A stretch of DNA of 21,508 bases from Intrasporangiaceae bacterium. Its GTDB lineage: Bacteria; Actinomycetota; Actinomycetes; Actinomycetales; Dermatophilaceae. Shown piece by piece: positions 15,116 to 21,508 of this stretch; position 1 is the stretch's first letter; every line of letters begins with the position of its first letter. Below the pieces are notes generated by a model that was not told where the DNA came from, made no database searches, and saw nothing but the letters and a program-made list of their open reading frames with translations. The stretch is taken from positions 1-21,508 of the forward strand of contig JAAYSB010000071.1 in assembly GCA_012518475.1 (NCBI GenBank), in the 5' to 3' direction. The translations under genes and the position numbers were made by a program.

Positions 15116-15124
15116 GGAATAGCC

Positions 15125-15127
15125 GGG
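15125..15127. repeat. 3-bp target-site duplication, left copy (GGG)
   Basis: GGG directly outside the left IS end, matched by GGG at 16420-16422 outside the right end. IS3-family elements duplicate 3-5 bp. The surroundings are G-rich, so chance agreement is possible. Confidence 0.55.
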
Positions 15128-15152
15128 TGGTCTGCTGCACGGAGAGGTGACA
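15128..15152. repeat. Left terminal inverted repeat of the IS
   Basis: Begins TGGTCTGCTGCACGG. It pairs with 16395-16419 at positions 2-25 without mismatch. The orfB stop lies just inside (15159). Confidence 0.9.
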
Positions 15153-15158
15153 TGGTGG

Positions 15159-16058
15159 TCACGCGGCCTGGCTGGCCGGTGTGGTCATGATGGTTTCGTA
15201 CTCGATGGGTGTCAACCGTCCGAGGCGGCGTTGCCTGCGGCGGCGGTGGTAGGTGCGTTCGATCCAGGTGACGATGGTGATGCGCAGGTCGTCTCGGGTG
15301 GTCCAGGAGTGGCGGTTCAGGACGTTCTTCTGCAGGAGGGAGAACCAGCTCTCGACCGCGGCATTGTCAGCGCTCGTCCCCACCTGCCCCATGGAGCCGA
15401 GCAGGTTGTGCCGGCGTAGGGCCTTGAGGAATTTCCGCGACCGGAACTGACTGCCCCTATCGGAGTGCACCACACAGCCGGCCACCGCCATGCCGGCAGC
15501 GGCGCGTGCGTCGACCGCGTTGTCCAGAGCCCGAACGGCGAGGCGGGCCTTCATGCGCGAGTCGATGCTGTAGCCGACGATCCGGTTGGACCAGGCGTCC
15601 TTGACCACGCACAGGTACAGCTTGCCCTCACCGGTGCGGTGCTCGGTGATGTCGGTCAGCCACAACCTGTTGGGCTCCTGCGCGGTGAAGTCGCGGCGAA
15701 CCCGGTCCTCGTGCGCTGGCGGGCCCGGCTTCTTGCCGTTCTTGGCCCGCTTCTTGCCGAAGCTGCTCCACCAGGCATTGCTCGAGCAGATCTTCCACGC
15801 GGTCCGCTCACACATCACGACCCCGGCGTCGCGGGCTTCGTCGGCGAGCAGCCGGTACCCGAACTCCGGGTCGTCGCGGTGGGCATCGAAGAGGGCGTCG
15901 GCGCGGTAGGCCTCGGCCAGCTCCCGCTCGCTGACCGGGTCCTTCAGCCACCGGTAGTACTGCTGCCTGCACAGATTCAGGACCCGACACGTCACCGTCA
16001 CGGGAACCCGGATCGGGTCCTCCTGCACGGCCAGCTCACGGACGAGCGGGAACATCAT
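15159..16058 (-). CDS. IS3-family transposase OrfB (DDE catalytic subunit)
   Basis: Catalytic domain of the IS3 transposase, used alone or as the C-terminal part of an OrfAB frameshift fusion. 299 residues from ATG 16058. The N-terminal HTH_21-type part has CRVLNLCRQQYYRWLKDP and DPEFGYRLLADEARDAG. The rve integrase core carries Asp136 (LWLTDITEH), Asp200 (VVHSDRGSQF) and Glu236 (ADNAAVESWFSLLQ), the DD-35-E spacing, and ends with a Tyr-His-Arg-rich tail and LTPIEYE. It is complete, without frameshift or premature stop. The ATG overlaps the orfA stop (ATGA at 16058-16055). Confidence 0.95.
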   Translation of the reverse strand: MMFPLVRELAVQEDPIRVPVTVTCRVLNLCRQQYYRWLKDPVSERELAEAYRADALFDAHRDDPEFGYRLLADEARDAGVVMCERTAWKICSSNAWWSSFGKKRAKNGKKPGPPAHEDRVRRDFTAQEPNRLWLTDITEHRTGEGKLYLCVVKDAWSNRIVGYSIDSRMKARLAVRALDNAVDARAAAGMAVAGCVVHSDRGSQFRSRKFLKALRRHNLLGSMGQVGTSADNAAVESWFSLLQKNVLNRHSWTTRDDLRITIVTWIERTYHRRRRQRRLGRLTPIEYETIMTTPASQAA

Positions 16059-16348
16059 TTTGGGGGCAGGTTCGCCTGCGACAGGTACCCCGCCGCGCGG
16101 CGCAAGACCTCGTTCTCCTGCTCCAGCAACCGGATCCGGCGCTTGGCATCACGCAGCTCGCTGGACTCCTGCCGACCCGGGTCCGCCTTGCCGCCGCCCT
16201 CGCGGTCGGCCTTAGCCAGCCAGTTCGTCAGACAGGTCTCTGAGATCCCGAAGTCGGCAGCGACCTGTCTCAAGGTCACCCCCTCCTCCCGGGACCGAGC
16301 GACCCGCACAACATCCTCACGGAACTCTCGCGGATAAGCCTTGGGCAT
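16055..16348 (-). CDS. IS3-family transposase OrfA (helix-turn-helix subunit)
   Basis: DNA-binding subunit recognising the IS ends. 97 residues. It begins MPKAYPREFREDVVRVARSR, followed by the HTH (GVTLRQVAADFGISETCLTNWL, about 26-47) and a C-terminal leucine-zipper-like helix (ELRDAKRRIRLLEQENEVLRRAAGYL in part) used for multimerisation. ATG 16348 is chosen over ATG 16357 because AAGGA lies 8 nt upstream of the former. The final codons CCA AAA TGA form the slippery heptamer C-CCA-AAA (16064-16058), allowing -1 frameshifting into orfB. Confidence 0.93.
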   Translation of the reverse strand: MPKAYPREFREDVVRVARSREEGVTLRQVAADFGISETCLTNWLAKADREGGGKADPGRQESSELRDAKRRIRLLEQENEVLRRAAGYLSQANLPPK

Positions 16349-16394
16349 GGTGCACATCCTTCCCCGTGACGCCTCCCGGCACCACAGAATCAGT

Positions 16395-16419
16395 TGTCAC
16401 CTCTCCGTGCAGCAGACCC
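16395..16419. repeat. Right terminal inverted repeat of the IS
   Basis: Reverse complement of the left end apart from the outermost base. It lies about 46 bp upstream of the orfA start, so the orfA promoter must lie in or next to it. Confidence 0.9.
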
Positions 16420-16422
16420 GGG
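16420..16422. repeat. 3-bp target-site duplication, right copy (GGG)
   Basis: GGG directly outside the right IS end, matching 15125-15127. Confidence 0.55.
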
Positions 16423-16506
16423 AGCCGGGGTCGGTGGAGGTGTGGGGCGTCGGTTGAGTGCCGTCGCATACCTCCACTCGCGGGGAGGTGGCGGGGAGCC
16501 GGGGTC
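16420..16506. repeat. Pair of 13-bp direct repeats between the IS and the DUF349 gene
   Basis: GGGAGCCGGGGTC at 16420-16432 and again at 16494-16506, start to start 74 bp. Between them are an ACCTCC/GGAGGT inverted repeat (16470-16475/16484-16489, 8-base loop), which may help terminate the DUF349 transcript, and a GCATACC copy (16466-16472). No ORF is apparent here. Confidence 0.5.
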
Positions 16507-16518
16507 AGCCAGGGCCCT

Positions 16519-18249
16519 TTAGCTGAACTCGTCGAGGCCCGAGCGGGCTTGATCGAGCCACGCCTGCCTGGCCTCGAGCGCTGCCCTGGCCTCCTTGACC
16601 TTCTTCTCGTTGCCCTTGGCCTCGGCGGCCGCCAGGTCCTTCTCGAGACCCTCGACCGCCTTCTCGAGCTGGTCGACGAGGCTCCGGGCCCGCGCGAGCG
16701 CCTCGGGGTTGGACGAGGACCACTTCTTGTCCTCGGCCTCCCGGACGGCTGACTCGACGCGGCGTAGGGCCTTCTCGGTACGGTCGATGTCGGCCCGAGG
16801 CACCTTGCCGGCCTTGTCCCAGCGGTCCTGGATGGAGCGCAGCGCAGACTTGGTCGCCTCGAGGTCGGAGATGGGCAGCAGGGCGTTGGCCTCGGTGATG
16901 AGCTCTTCCTTCACGGCGAGGTTGCCCCGGAACGCCTCGTCCTCGGCAGCGGCAACCTCGTCCTTGGCGTTGAAGAAGGCGTCCTGGGCGACCTTGAACC
17001 GCGCCCACAGGGCGTCATCGTCGTTCCGACCTGCTCGGCCGGCGGCCCGCCACTTGTCCATGAGCCGCTTGAACTCCCGCGGCGTCTGGCTCCAGTCCTT
17101 GCTCGTGGACAGCTGCTCGGCCTCGGCGACGAGGCGCTCCTTGAGCGCCTTGGCCTCGGACTGGGTCGACTCGAGCTCGGCGAAGTGCGCCCGGCGAGCC
17201 TTGTCGAAGCTGCTCCGGGCCGCACTGAACCGCTGCCACAGCTCGGACTCGACCGGCTTGTCCAGCCGGACTCCGCTGCGCTGGTGGGCCTTCCACTGGT
17301 CGAACAGGGACCGCAGCTCCTCACCGCTGCGCTTCCACTGGATCTTGGCCGGGTCCTGGCCAGCCAGCTCCTCAGCCCGGGCGACGAGCGCCTCACGCTC
17401 GACCTGGGCACTCGCCTTCGCCGCTGCGCGGGTGGCGGCCTCCTCCTCGCGGCGGGTCTTGACCGTCCCGGCGATGCCGTCGAGCTTGGCCTGGAGCGCA
17501 GGCAGGTCGCCCACGAAGGCGGGCTCGACCATCTGCTCGGCCAGATGCTTCAGCTGCTCGGCGGCGTCCTTGGCGGTGAGCTCGCTGGAGGTTGCGAGAC
17601 GCTGCTCGAGCAGCTCGGCCATCCCGAACAGCTCGTCGTACTTGCGGGCGAAGTACTGGAGGGCATCGTCCGAGGAGGCACCGGGATAGGAGCCGACCGC
17701 ACGCTCGTCCTCGCCGGTGACGACGTAGACGGTGCCATCGTCGGCAACGCGACCGAACCGCGCGGAGGCGGAGTGGTCGGCCACCGGAGCAGGAACCGCG
17801 GCAGGACGCGCTGCCGCGACCTTGGCCGCGAGGGCCGCGGGGCTCGGGGCGACGGGCCTGGGTGCGGCCGGCACCGGCGCGGCCGGCTCGGGGTCTGCGC
17901 TGACCGACTCGGACTCCGGAGCAGCTGCCGGCTCCCCAGGTGCCGGCTCGGACTCCGGGGTCGTCGGCTCAGGGTCCTGAGCAGGCGCCGACTCCTCGGG
18001 CGCGGCCTCGGCGGCGACATCCTCTGGAGCGGTAACGTCCTCGGCCGCAGGCTCGCCGACCGTGTCGGCGGTGGCGGCGTCCGGGGTTCCGACCACCGTC
18101 TCGGTTCCGTTCTCACTCTCCGTCGCAGGCGCGGACTCAGCCGCAGTCTCAGGCTGGGACTCGGCCTCGGGAGCGGCGACCTCCGGGGACTCGGTGACCG
18201 GCGCCTCGGCCGGCTCGAGGGCGTCGGGGGTGGGGTTGTCGTTGCTCAC
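16519..18249 (-). CDS. DUF349 domain protein
   Basis: Cytoplasmic protein of unknown biochemical function, widespread in actinobacteria. 576 residues from GTG 18249. Residues 1-165 are a disordered Glu/Ala/Pro/Ser stretch. A short beta segment follows (ARFGRVADDGTVYVV, about 163-177). Three DUF349 helical repeats come next at about 301-360, 385-445 and 460-510, each with the pattern W-x-x-x-x-x-x-x-L/F-x-x-L-x-x-x-W and a following R/A-rich helix (e.g. REFKRLMDKWRAAGRAG). A C-terminal coiled coil spans about 515-570. The gene starts 1 nt after the cyclophilin stop (TGA-C-GTG) with AGAAGG 7 nt upstream, so the two form an operon. The open frame reaches 18318, but that part lies within the cyclophilin gene. 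Confidence 0.85.
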   Translation of the reverse strand: MSNDNPTPDALEPAEAPVTESPEVAAPEAESQPETAAESAPATESENGTETVVGTPDAATADTVGEPAAEDVTAPEDVAAEAAPEESAPAQDPEPTTPESEPAPGEPAAAPESESVSADPEPAAPVPAAPRPVAPSPAALAAKVAAARPAAVPAPVADHSASARFGRVADDGTVYVVTGEDERAVGSYPGASSDDALQYFARKYDELFGMAELLEQRLATSSELTAKDAAEQLKHLAEQMVEPAFVGDLPALQAKLDGIAGTVKTRREEEAATRAAAKASAQVEREALVARAEELAGQDPAKIQWKRSGEELRSLFDQWKAHQRSGVRLDKPVESELWQRFSAARSSFDKARRAHFAELESTQSEAKALKERLVAEAEQLSTSKDWSQTPREFKRLMDKWRAAGRAGRNDDDALWARFKVAQDAFFNAKDEVAAAEDEAFRGNLAVKEELITEANALLPISDLEATKSALRSIQDRWDKAGKVPRADIDRTEKALRRVESAVREAEDKKWSSSNPEALARARSLVDQLEKAVEGLEKDLAAAEAKGNEKKVKEARAALEARQAWLDQARSGLDEFS

Positions 18250-18250
18250 G

Positions 18251-19066
18251 TCAGGCCTTCTTCTCGGTGACAGCGATCTCGAGGATGCTGATGGGCTGGG
18301 CAGGAGAACCATCGGCACCGCCGCCGGTCACTCCGGCGTCGACGATGTGGTCGATGATCTCCATGCCAGAGGTGACGTTACCGAAGATCGTGTATCCACC
18401 GCCGGAGGGAGGCCACACCGAGTCGGTCGCAACGATGAAGAACTGGCTGCCGGTGCCGGCCTCCAGGTCGCCGGTGCGGGCCATCGCGAGCGTGCCTCGT
18501 GGATAGCTCCCGTCCTCAGGGACGTACTCGACTCCGTAGCCGTAGCCCGGTCCGCCCGTGCCGGTCCCGGTCGGGTCACCACACTGGAGGACGGTGTTGC
18601 CGCTCGCGAGGAGCCGGTGGCAGGGGGAGTCGTCGTAGAAGCCGTCCTCGGCCAGCATGAGGAACGACGCGACGCTCTGCGGGGCGTCGGTGCCGTCGAG
18701 GTCGACGGTGATGTCGCCACAGTTCGTCGTGACGACGGCCGTATAGGTCCTGCCCTCAGCCTCGGTCGCGTCCGGCAGCTCGTACGTCGCGGGGGTGCCC
18801 GGCGCTGCTGGCGGCTCGGTGCAGACGATCCCGCTCGCGTCCGTGCTGCCGCTGGCGTCGGTGGTGTCGTCGGTACTGCCCAGGACCTTGCTCAGCAGCA
18901 CGATGCCCGCGACGACGAGGAGGGCCACCACCGCCACGACGACAGCCTGGCCGGTGCGCTTGCGCTCGGCCTGTCGCTGGACCGCGACCTTCTCCTGGCG
19001 CTGGGCACGTCGACGCGCGCGGTCCCGTTGTTGCTGCTTGGTCGCCTTGTGGCTCTTGCTCGACAC
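18251..19066 (-). CDS. Membrane-anchored cyclophilin-type peptidyl-prolyl isomerase
   Basis: Putative extracytoplasmic PPIase or chaperone. 271 residues. A lysine/arginine/glutamine-rich cytoplasmic N-terminus (1-39) precedes a TM helix (about 40-59), a Thr/Asp/Ser linker (61-80) and the cyclophilin domain (about 105-270). Landmarks are NCGDITVDL, PQSVASFLMLAEDGFYD, CHRLL (149-153; Arg151 matches the catalytic Arg of F-H-R), QCGDPTGTG (161-169), GTLAMART (191-198) and SQFFI (207-211, Q-F-F kept). The Phe of F-H-R is replaced by Cys and there is an extra Cys at 162, so a disulfide outside the membrane is possible. The start is GTG 19066, 8 nt after TAGGAT. The frame is open upstream to 19474, but this overlaps the divergent hydrolase. 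First gene of an operon with DUF349. Confidence 0.88.
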   Translation of the reverse strand: MSSKSHKATKQQQRDRARRRAQRQEKVAVQRQAERKRTGQAVVVAVVALLVVAGIVLLSKVLGSTDDTTDASGSTDASGIVCTEPPAAPGTPATYELPDATEAEGRTYTAVVTTNCGDITVDLDGTDAPQSVASFLMLAEDGFYDDSPCHRLLASGNTVLQCGDPTGTGTGGPGYGYGVEYVPEDGSYPRGTLAMARTGDLEAGTGSQFFIVATDSVWPPSGGGYTIFGNVTSGMEIIDHIVDAGVTGGGADGSPAQPISILEIAVTEKKA

Positions 19067-19074
19067 AAGCGTCA

Positions 19075-19080
19075 ATCCTA
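19075..19080 (-). promoter_or_regulatory. -10 box of leaderless cyclophilin/DUF349 operon
   Basis: TAGGAT on the minus strand, 8 nt before GTG 19066. No ribosome-binding site is present for the first gene, whereas the second gene has AGAAGG. Confidence 0.5.
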
Positions 19081-19224
19081 GGCTGCTCACAGCCGAACCG
19101 GTGGGGATCATCCGGTCAACCTCCTCGCCGGACGACCGAGATGGGTCGTGGGCGGAGCTCGGGTCGCTAGGGTCGGCCCTACTCCACCCATGAACGCGCC
19201 TCCGTCGGCCGTGACCGGTCGCAT

Positions 19225-19230
19225 TAGGCT
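19225..19230 (+). promoter_or_regulatory. -10 box of leaderless MBL-fold hydrolase gene
   Basis: TAGGCT, 7 nt before GTG 19238. It decides between GTG 19238 and the upstream in-frame ATG 19190. The ATG has no nearby -10 at leaderless spacing (TAGGGT at 19168-19173 is 16 nt away) and no ribosome-binding site. Confidence 0.58.
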
Positions 19231-19237
19231 GGACGAC

Positions 19238-19933
19238 GTGCTGACGATCGGTTTCCCCGCGAGCGCCTTCGCGACCAACTGCTACATCCTCGCCCCGTCC
19301 GCGGGGGAGGAGTGCCTCATCGTCGACCCCGGCATCGGGGTCGAGGACCGGCTCGCCGAGGTGCTCACGGAGCACCGGCTGCGGCCGGCGGCAGTCCTCC
19401 TCACTCATGGCCACATCGATCACACCTACTCGGTCACTCCGGTCTGCGGGGGTGAGATCGGCGCCTACATCCACAGCGCCGACCGCTACCGGCTCGCCGA
19501 CCCGCTCGCGAGCATCGGCCAGGAGCTGCGCTTCATGCTCGAGCAGCAGTTCGGCACGAGCGCGACGTGGACCGAGCCCTCACAGATCGTCGAGGTCGAG
19601 AACGGGCAGAACCTCGAGATCGCCGGTCTGAGCGTCGACATCCTGCACGCGCCCGGTCACACCGAGGGCTCGGTCATGTTCCGCCTGCCGACGCCGCCGA
19701 CCGGCATCGGCGACGACCACGACCTCACGAGCACGGTGCTCTCCGGTGACGTCCTCTTCGCCGGTTCGATCGGCCGGACCGACCTGCCCGGCGGTGACGA
19801 CGCGGCCATGCAGCGTTCCCTGCGCGAGGTCGTGCTCCCCCTGCCTGACCCCACCCTCGTTCTCACCGGCCACGGTCCGGCGACGACGATCGCGCGGGAA
19901 CGCGCGGCGAACCCCTACCTCCAGGGCCTCTGA
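19238..19933 (+). CDS. MBL-fold metallo-hydrolase (glyoxalase II-like)
   Basis: Cytoplasmic zinc hydrolase of the metallo-beta-lactamase superfamily; in this actinobacterial context usually annotated as hydroxyacylglutathione hydrolase-like, with the real thioester substrate unknown. 231 residues. It starts LTIGFPASAFATNCYIL, typical of the subfamily. Zinc ligands are His57, His59, Asp61 and His62 in THGHIDH (56-62), His141 (APGHTEGS), Asp171 (LSGDVLFAGSIGRTDLPGGD) and His212 (LTGHGP). All seven are present. The GTG start is supported by TAGGCT 7 nt upstream and by the family's usual N-terminus; ATG 19190 would add 16 unconserved residues. hisS follows after 55 bp on the same strand, so the two are probably one transcription unit. 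Confidence 0.9.
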   Translation: MLTIGFPASAFATNCYILAPSAGEECLIVDPGIGVEDRLAEVLTEHRLRPAAVLLTHGHIDHTYSVTPVCGGEIGAYIHSADRYRLADPLASIGQELRFMLEQQFGTSATWTEPSQIVEVENGQNLEIAGLSVDILHAPGHTEGSVMFRLPTPPTGIGDDHDLTSTVLSGDVLFAGSIGRTDLPGGDDAAMQRSLREVVLPLPDPTLVLTGHGPATTIARERAANPYLQGL

Positions 19934-19988
19934 CCCACCCCTCCAGCCCAGCCAGACCGAACTGCACAAGGAACGCGACGCATACCCC

Positions 19989-21353
19989 ATGGCATCTTCG
20001 AAGGTGACTCCTCTCTCCGGCTTCCCCGAGCTGCTGCCCGCCGAGCGGCTGCTCGAGCTGCACTTCCTCGACACCGTCCGGGAGGTGTTCGAGCTGCACG
20101 GGTTCGCCCCCATCGAGACCCGAGCGGTCGAGCCGGTCGAGCGGCTCATCGGCAAGGGCGGTGACGCGGACAAGGAGATCTACGGCATCCACCGGCTCGC
20201 CGACGGCGAGGCCGAGCGTCCCGGCAGGGACGCCGACCTGGGGCTGCACTTCGACCTGACCGTCCCGTTCGCGCGCTACGTCCTCGAGCACGCGGGCAAA
20301 CTGAGCTTCCCGTTCCGCCGCTACCAGATCCAGAAGGTCTGGCGGGGGGAGCGGCCCCAGGAGGGCCGCTACCGCGAGTTCACCCAGGCCGACATCGACG
20401 TCGTCGACGTCGGGGAGCTCGCCCCACACTTCGAGGCCGAGATGCCGCTCGTCATCGCCGAGGCGTTCCGCCGCCTCCCGGTGGGGGACTTCCGCATCCA
20501 GGTCAACAACCGCAAGATCCCCGAGGGCTTCTATCTCGGACTGGGTCTCAGCGACGTCGCCGGCACCCTGCGGATCGTCGACAAGCTCGACAAGATCGGG
20601 CCTGAGAACGTCGCCCGGCTCCTCGTCGAGGCGGGCGCCACCGAGGAGCAGGCTCAGGCCTGCCTCGCCCTCGCCGAGATCCGCACGGACGACACGTCGT
20701 TCGTCGAGCGGGTCCGGGCGCTGGGGGTCGAGCACCCGACTCTGGATGAGGGGCTGACCGCGCTCGCCGCCGTCATCGACACCGGCCGGGCCGTCGCGCC
20801 CGGTGTCCTCGTCGCCGACCTGCGCATTGCACGCGGCCTCGACTACTACACCGGCACCGTCTACGAGACCCAGATCGTCGGGAACGAGGAGTGGGGATCG
20901 GTATGCTCCGGCGGCCGCTATGACTCCCTCGCCTCCGACGGGCGGACGACATATCCGGGAGTGGGGATCTCGATCGGGCTCTCGCGGCTCGTCCACCTGC
21001 TCATCAGCAAGCGTGGCCTGTCGGCCTCCCGGAGCACCCCGGCCGCCGTCCTCGTCGCCGTCACCGCTGAGGAGGACCGCGCCGCCTCGACCCAGGTCGC
21101 CGCGGCCCTGCGCGCACGCGGGATTCCGTGCGAGGTCGCCCCGAAGGCTGACCGGTTCGGCAAGCAGATCCGGTATGCCGACCGCAGGGGGATCCCGTTC
21201 GTCTGGTTCCCCGGTGCCCGGGTGGATGAGGAGACGCAGGTCGCCCACGACCAGGTCAAGGACATCCGCAGCGGCGAACAGGTCGACGCCGACGCCGCCA
21301 CCTGGACCTGCCCGGATGAGGATCTTCGCCCGCAGCTCGTCCAGACCTCCTGA
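19989..21353 (+). CDS. hisS: Histidine-tRNA ligase
   Basis: Class II aminoacyl-tRNA synthetase charging tRNA-His in the cytoplasm. 454 residues, within the family range (about 420-460). Motif 1 region is SGFPELLPAERLLELHFL. FDLTVPFARY is at 88-97. Motif 2 is FRRYQIQKVWRGERPQEGRY (109-128) continuing to REFTQADID. The histidine-binding motif is ARGLDYYTGTVYE (281-293). GGRYDSL (308-314) and motif 3 VGISIGLSRL follow. The anticodon-binding domain is the C-terminal about 100 residues (AAVLVAVTAEEDRAA onward). The ATG start has only a distant AAGGAA (19968-19973, 15 nt), so initiation may rely on coupling with the upstream hydrolase gene. A GCATACC copy ends 2 nt before the ATG. Confidence 0.96.
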   Translation: MASSKVTPLSGFPELLPAERLLELHFLDTVREVFELHGFAPIETRAVEPVERLIGKGGDADKEIYGIHRLADGEAERPGRDADLGLHFDLTVPFARYVLEHAGKLSFPFRRYQIQKVWRGERPQEGRYREFTQADIDVVDVGELAPHFEAEMPLVIAEAFRRLPVGDFRIQVNNRKIPEGFYLGLGLSDVAGTLRIVDKLDKIGPENVARLLVEAGATEEQAQACLALAEIRTDDTSFVERVRALGVEHPTLDEGLTALAAVIDTGRAVAPGVLVADLRIARGLDYYTGTVYETQIVGNEEWGSVCSGGRYDSLASDGRTTYPGVGISIGLSRLVHLLISKRGLSASRSTPAAVLVAVTAEEDRAASTQVAAALRARGIPCEVAPKADRFGKQIRYADRRGIPFVWFPGARVDEETQVAHDQVKDIRSGEQVDADAATWTCPDEDLRPQLVQTS

Positions 21354-21379
21354 AGGCCCAGGCCGTCGAGAAGGCGCCG

Positions 21380-21508
21380 TCAGGGGCCCGGCCGCTCCTG
21401 GGGTCGCTCGCCGCTGGGTGGCCGCAGGCCGGTGTCGGCCAGCTCGAGCTCGGCGAGCTCCCGGATCACGCGCGACTCGCCGCGGCGCCAGTCGCCGGCG
21501 GGGTCGTC
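21380..21508 (-). CDS. C-terminal end of an unidentified minus-strand gene (5' part beyond window)
   Basis: Reading the minus strand from the right edge gives 42 codons and a TGA at 21382-21380. The peptide begins DDPAGDWRRGESRVIREL and ends in a Pro/Arg/Glu-rich tail (GERPQERPGP). The amphipathic helix-like ESRVIRELAELELADTG and the position converging on hisS suggest a real gene end, but nothing identifies the family. The 26 bp between it and the hisS stop hold no clear terminator. Confidence 0.45.
   Translation of the reverse strand, partial: DDPAGDWRRGESRVIRELAELELADTGLRPPSGERPQERPGP

Larger units (their letters stand above)
15128..16419 (-). mobile_element. Complete IS3-family insertion sequence, 1292 bp
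   Basis: Bounded by inverted ends at 15128-15152 and 16395-16419 that agree at 24 of 25 positions (only the outermost base differs), flanked by GGG on both sides. It contains orfA and orfB in the typical overlapping arrangement, both on the minus strand, both full length with catalytic residues in place. It therefore looks autonomous and recent. It sits 34 bp after tRNA-Arg and interrupts no visible gene. The IS3 subgroup cannot be named with confidence. Confidence 0.93.

Noticed and set aside
17185..18270. Plus-strand open frame opposite the DUF349 gene
   Set aside because: Leu/Gly/Arg repeat composition caused by the Glu/Ala/Pro codons of the real gene.
19190..19237. ATG 19190 as the MBL-fold hydrolase start
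   Set aside because: No ribosome-binding site; GTG 19238 has the leaderless box and the usual family N-terminus.
19863..21248. Long minus-strand open frame (461 codons) antisense to hisS
   Set aside because: Mirror of hisS codons, Asp/Glu/Gly/Val-rich with no recognisable motif. The HisRS motifs on the plus strand are complete.
1..21508. CRISPR array, prophage, or integrated element at the tRNA
   Set aside because: No regularly spaced repeats, no integrase, no phage genes, and no duplicated tRNA 3' end found beside tRNA-Arg; the only mobile DNA is the IS3 element.

Overview
The window is GC-rich actinobacterial chromosome (roughly 70% G+C by eye). Gene content (eukaryotic-type UDP-glucose pyrophosphorylase, FmdB-like zinc ribbon, MscL, DUF4011 helicase, DUF349 protein, membrane-anchored cyclophilin, metallo-beta-lactamase-fold protein, HisRS) and many leaderless start codons suit Micrococcales. 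A relative of Intrasporangiaceae/Dermatophilaceae is my guess; no 16S or other decisive marker is present. Almost all of the DNA is ordinary, densely packed housekeeping sequence. No gene-free stretch exceeds 300 bases.

Layout. 1-1153 (-): UTP-glucose-1-phosphate uridylyltransferase, cut by the left edge, divergent from 5-formyltetrahydrofolate cyclo-ligase (1197-1784, +). A perfect 40-bp palindrome (1810-1849) lies between the converging cyclo-ligase and a penicillin-acylase-family Ntn hydrolase (4445-1872, -). Divergent from the acylase run a CPA1 cation/proton antiporter with an RCK_C tail (4494-6092), an FmdB-like zinc ribbon protein (6215-6550), an MTA phosphorylase-family enzyme (6593-7474), a small one-TM ORF overlapping it by ATGA, and MscL (7958-8317). 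A strong hairpin (8362-8402) separates MscL from a converging two-gene unit: a 1363-residue DUF4011/SF1 helicase/Vsr-like nuclease (12868-8777, -) and an overlapping small unknown protein (8796-8416, -). Next come an MFS transporter (14279-12969, -) and, divergent from it across only 30 bp, pyroglutamyl peptidase (14310-14924, +). tRNA-Arg(CCU) follows (15022-15093), then a complete IS3-family element (15128-16419) with 25-bp ends and a 3-bp target duplication. The right part holds a membrane cyclophilin plus DUF349 operon (19066-16519, -), divergent from an MBL-fold hydrolase and hisS (19238-21353, +), and the tail of an unidentified minus-strand gene at the right edge.

How the genes work together. 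They are mostly independent functions: sugar nucleotide supply, folate salvage, methylthioadenosine/purine salvage, osmotic safety valve, cation homeostasis, peptide trimming and His-tRNA charging. The helicase-nuclease with its overlapping partner is the only candidate defence or repair module. Three signals cut across genes: (i) a TANNNT -10 box 6-8 nt before the start codon of most transcription-unit first genes, i.e. leaderless transcription; (ii) the heptamer GGTATGC/GCATACC, 12 copies by hand count, sometimes at the price of very rare codons; (iii) one recent, apparently intact IS3 insertion beside the tRNA gene.
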